Assembly (NCBI RefSeq): GCF_018402035.1
Contig: NZ_JAGYJN010000005.1
Location: forward strand, 62,001-126,000
Reading direction: 5' to 3'
Length of the DNA: 64,000 nucleotides
DNA from: Roseicyclus sp.
GTDB taxonomy: Bacteria; Pseudomonadota; Alphaproteobacteria; Rhodobacterales; Rhodobacteraceae
Below, one piece after another: positions 61,905 through 64,000 of this stretch (its first letter is position 1; each line of letters opens with the position of its first letter). A program made the translations under genes and the position numbers. The notes under the pieces were generated by a model. It searched no databases. It had not been told where the DNA came from and saw only the letters and a program-made list of their open reading frames with translations.

Positions 61905-62596
61905 GCGCGATGATCATTAATCAAACATATGGATTTACATTCATCCACATTCCAAAGTCGGCAGGGACGAGTGTCACACAGTTTCTAGCACCGCTGAATG
62001 GTCCGTTTGATCTAGAGATCGGTGGAACAGCATTTGGTGAGGAGATCCAGTCAGCGTATACGCGCCGCCACAAGCTACGAAAGCATTCAACGCTGAGCGA
62101 AGCTCAAGGTGCCATAAAAACAGCGCGGGCATCGGGTGAGATGTTCACATTCACTTTTGTGCGAAACCCTTATGACAGATTATCATCCGCGTTTTCGTTC
62201 TTGCGGAGATGGGAGGAGTACAATCCAGAATTACTCAAGATCATGAAGGGTTTTTCTAGTTTCCAAGAATTCATAGCATCTGGGATTTACGCTAAGATAC
62301 CCGGCCCTGATGGTATGTTCAGAAATCAATGTGAGTGGCTAAAGATTAATGGAGAAGTTCCAAATCAGATGTATTGCTTTCGCATCGAAGACGCAGAAGA
62401 AGCCATCCAAGAGATTAAGTATAAACTCGAAAGGCGCGGCGCAGACATTAGTTTGCTAGGCACCACTCTGCCACACAAAAATAGCTCACAAAGTCAGCGC
62501 ATCGAAGATATCGAGTTATCGAGTAAGCAACGATCATTAATTGTAGATCATTATGCTGAAGACTTCAGAAGTTTCGGTTATGTTCCTTTGAAATAG
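61901..62596 (+). CDS. Sulfotransferase family protein
   Basis: FIHIPKSAGTSVTQFL (5'-PSB) and FVRNPYDRLSSAFSFL (3'-PB) PAPS motifs. Confidence 0.85.
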   Translation: MSAMIINQTYGFTFIHIPKSAGTSVTQFLAPLNGPFDLEIGGTAFGEEIQSAYTRRHKLRKHSTLSEAQGAIKTARASGEMFTFTFVRNPYDRLSSAFSFLRRWEEYNPELLKIMKGFSSFQEFIASGIYAKIPGPDGMFRNQCEWLKINGEVPNQMYCFRIEDAEEAIQEIKYKLERRGADISLLGTTLPHKNSSQSQRIEDIELSSKQRSLIVDHYAEDFRSFGYVPLK

Positions 62597-62624
62597 ATTT
62601 TGAAATTGCATACCATTGCACAAT

Positions 62625-63626
62625 CTAATCATCAGTCAATCGGACACAACTCTCAGGCGTGCGATCTAGCCAAACCTGCCCCCGCAACTTACGTTTCGAA
62701 AAATAAGCGACCATCTGGGTGGGCGTTATTTTCTTGTTGTCAATTAACTCATCATTAATTTTCTGAATCCCATCAACGAAATGTGTGTCTTCCTCCACTT
62801 TCGATGAATAGTTTGGCCCATATGCCCTGTTGATGAATCTCTCAACTATACCTCCAAAGGCATAGAAGTGTGAATATCCAAATCGTTCATTTATCAATGG
62901 AAGTATATCCTGACTTCTCGTCCCCTCAAAACCCCATTTGGAGAAATCAATATTTGGAAATTCCGCAGAATTTTCACCATTTCTACAGTTTAGTTTGTAT
63001 CTTTCAGGCATTTCAGACCAAATTTTATCGACCACAGTTTTTGCTTCAGGCCAACACTGATGGCCATTCTTTCCAATCATGTCGCGAGTCATGAGAAGCC
63101 CATCATCCTTCAAGCTTGCATGGCAAGAATCAAGAAGTTGCTCCAAATTTATAATATGATGAAGCACTTGGTTTGCGATAATGAGATCAAACTTTGACGA
63201 TGCGAACGATTTGTTTACATCAACACTTTTGAAAGAAACAATTTTTGAAACGCCAAGGGAACTTGCCTTATTCTTTGCTTTACTTACAAGTTCATTTGAT
63301 AATTCAAATCCGACGATTTTGACATTTCTTATATTTCTTTCATGAAGCAGTTTCGCCAAGGCATTCTCTACTTCACCATCACCTGAACCAATACTTGCCA
63401 CTGTCACACGTTTATTATTTTCGGCTGCGGCAAGAATTGGATTAAGATAGAACGTATAGCCGCCTGAGTAACCAAGTAACTCTTGAATTCGGGGGGCAAG
63501 ATATTTGGATGACCACCAATTTACAATCTCTGGCAAAGCTGAAAAATTCGCCAGGCCTTCAAAGTGGCGCCTTTCTCCAGACACTCTCTTCTCATAATCC
63601 TTATTTTCACTTACTTGCGTCTCCAT
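62625..63626 (-). CDS. SAM-dependent class I methyltransferase
   Basis: VASIGSGDGEVENALA motif I, FDLIIANQVLHHIINLEQLL motif; start codon uncertain. Confidence 0.82.
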   Translation of the reverse strand: METQVSENKDYEKRVSGERRHFEGLANFSALPEIVNWWSSKYLAPRIQELLGYSGGYTFYLNPILAAAENNKRVTVASIGSGDGEVENALAKLLHERNIRNVKIVGFELSNELVSKAKNKASSLGVSKIVSFKSVDVNKSFASSKFDLIIANQVLHHIINLEQLLDSCHASLKDDGLLMTRDMIGKNGHQCWPEAKTVVDKIWSEMPERYKLNCRNGENSAEFPNIDFSKWGFEGTRSQDILPLINERFGYSHFYAFGGIVERFINRAYGPNYSSKVEEDTHFVDGIQKINDELIDNKKITPTQMVAYFSKRKLRGQVWLDRTPESCVRLTDD

Positions 63627-63627
63627 C

Positions 63628-63673
63628 CCCTCACCCTCTCCCATATCCATCCTCATACCGCACGATATCGTCC
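63628..63673. repeat. 46-bp direct repeat copy 1 (other copy 63948-63993)
   Basis: CCCTCACCCTCTCCCATATCCATCCTCATACCGCACGATATCGTCC; one mismatch with copy 2. Confidence 0.93.
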
Positions 63674-63791
63674 TCGCCCAAATAGCCGCCCGTCTGCACC
63701 TTGATCAGCACCATGGGCAGTTTGCCGCGCTGTAGGTCTCGGTCACATACTCCGCGACCTCGGCTGGAAAGGTCATCTCGGGCCGTTTCAT
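63631..63791 (-). pseudogene. Frameshifted duplicate gene fragment
   Basis: MKRPEMTFPAEVAEYVTETY then frameshift to RGKLPMVLIKVQTGGYLGEDDIVRYEDGYGRG*; 161 nt, one nt short of 54 codons. Confidence 0.65.
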
Positions 63792-63947
63792 CTCTACACT
63801 CACACCCCTTACCCCTTACCAAACCCACCCCGAACCCGGTGGTAAACGCGTTCCCCCGCCCCGCCCCGCGTGGCGCGGCGTGTAGCTACGCATGCACTAC
63901 GGATAAACGACGGAATGTTGACACCGTTTTCCGACAGGAATCCGCCA

Positions 63948-63993
63948 CCCTCACCCTCTCCCATATCCATCCTCATACCGCACGATGTCGTCC
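63948..63993. repeat. 46-bp direct repeat copy 2
   Basis: Offset exactly 320 bp from copy 1. Confidence 0.93.
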
Positions 63994-64000
63994 CCCCGCC
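63951..64000 (-). CDS. 3' end of a gene continuing beyond the right edge, C-terminus ...RGDDIVRYEDGYGRG
   Basis: Same C-terminal peptide as the 63631-63791 fragment. Confidence 0.5.
   Translation of the reverse strand, partial: RGDDIVRYEDGYGRG

Noticed and set aside
58498-64000. Integrated prophage or ICE at tRNA-Gln
   Set aside because: No integrase, phage or conjugation genes and no visible repeat of the tRNA 3' end in the window; only a general accessory-island interpretation is supported.

Overview
The window is a roughly 64 kb high-GC chromosomal segment. Gene content and synteny look like an alphaproteobacterium of the Rhodobacteraceae (inference). Most of it is core genome: leuC (partial), a TPP enzyme, a split mnmD/mnmC-like pair, a complete microaerobic block (ccoNOQP, ccoGHIS, usp, fnrL, hemN) carrying four FNR boxes, a yejABEF-type ABC importer, a cytochrome c, pheA, an SbtA-like transporter, azlCD, greA, argH, the glycine cleavage operon with a tandem glycine riboswitch, gltX, wrbA, an FeS-type photolyase, leuA with a Leu-rich leader peptide, mreBCD-mrdAB, and kpsT/kpsE-kdsA. 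The right end (about 58.5-64 kb) is accessory: tRNA-Gln, a 1060-aa multi-domain glycosyltransferase, then an abrupt low-GC segment with a sulfotransferase and a methyltransferase, and a duplicated, frameshifted gene fragment. The least explained structures are two intergenic arrays of about 22-bp palindromes spaced 22-23 bp apart, a 43-bp tandem repeat related to a second dispersed copy, and a nested inverted repeat that includes a stop codon. No CRISPR array, transposase, phage or recognizable defence system was seen.
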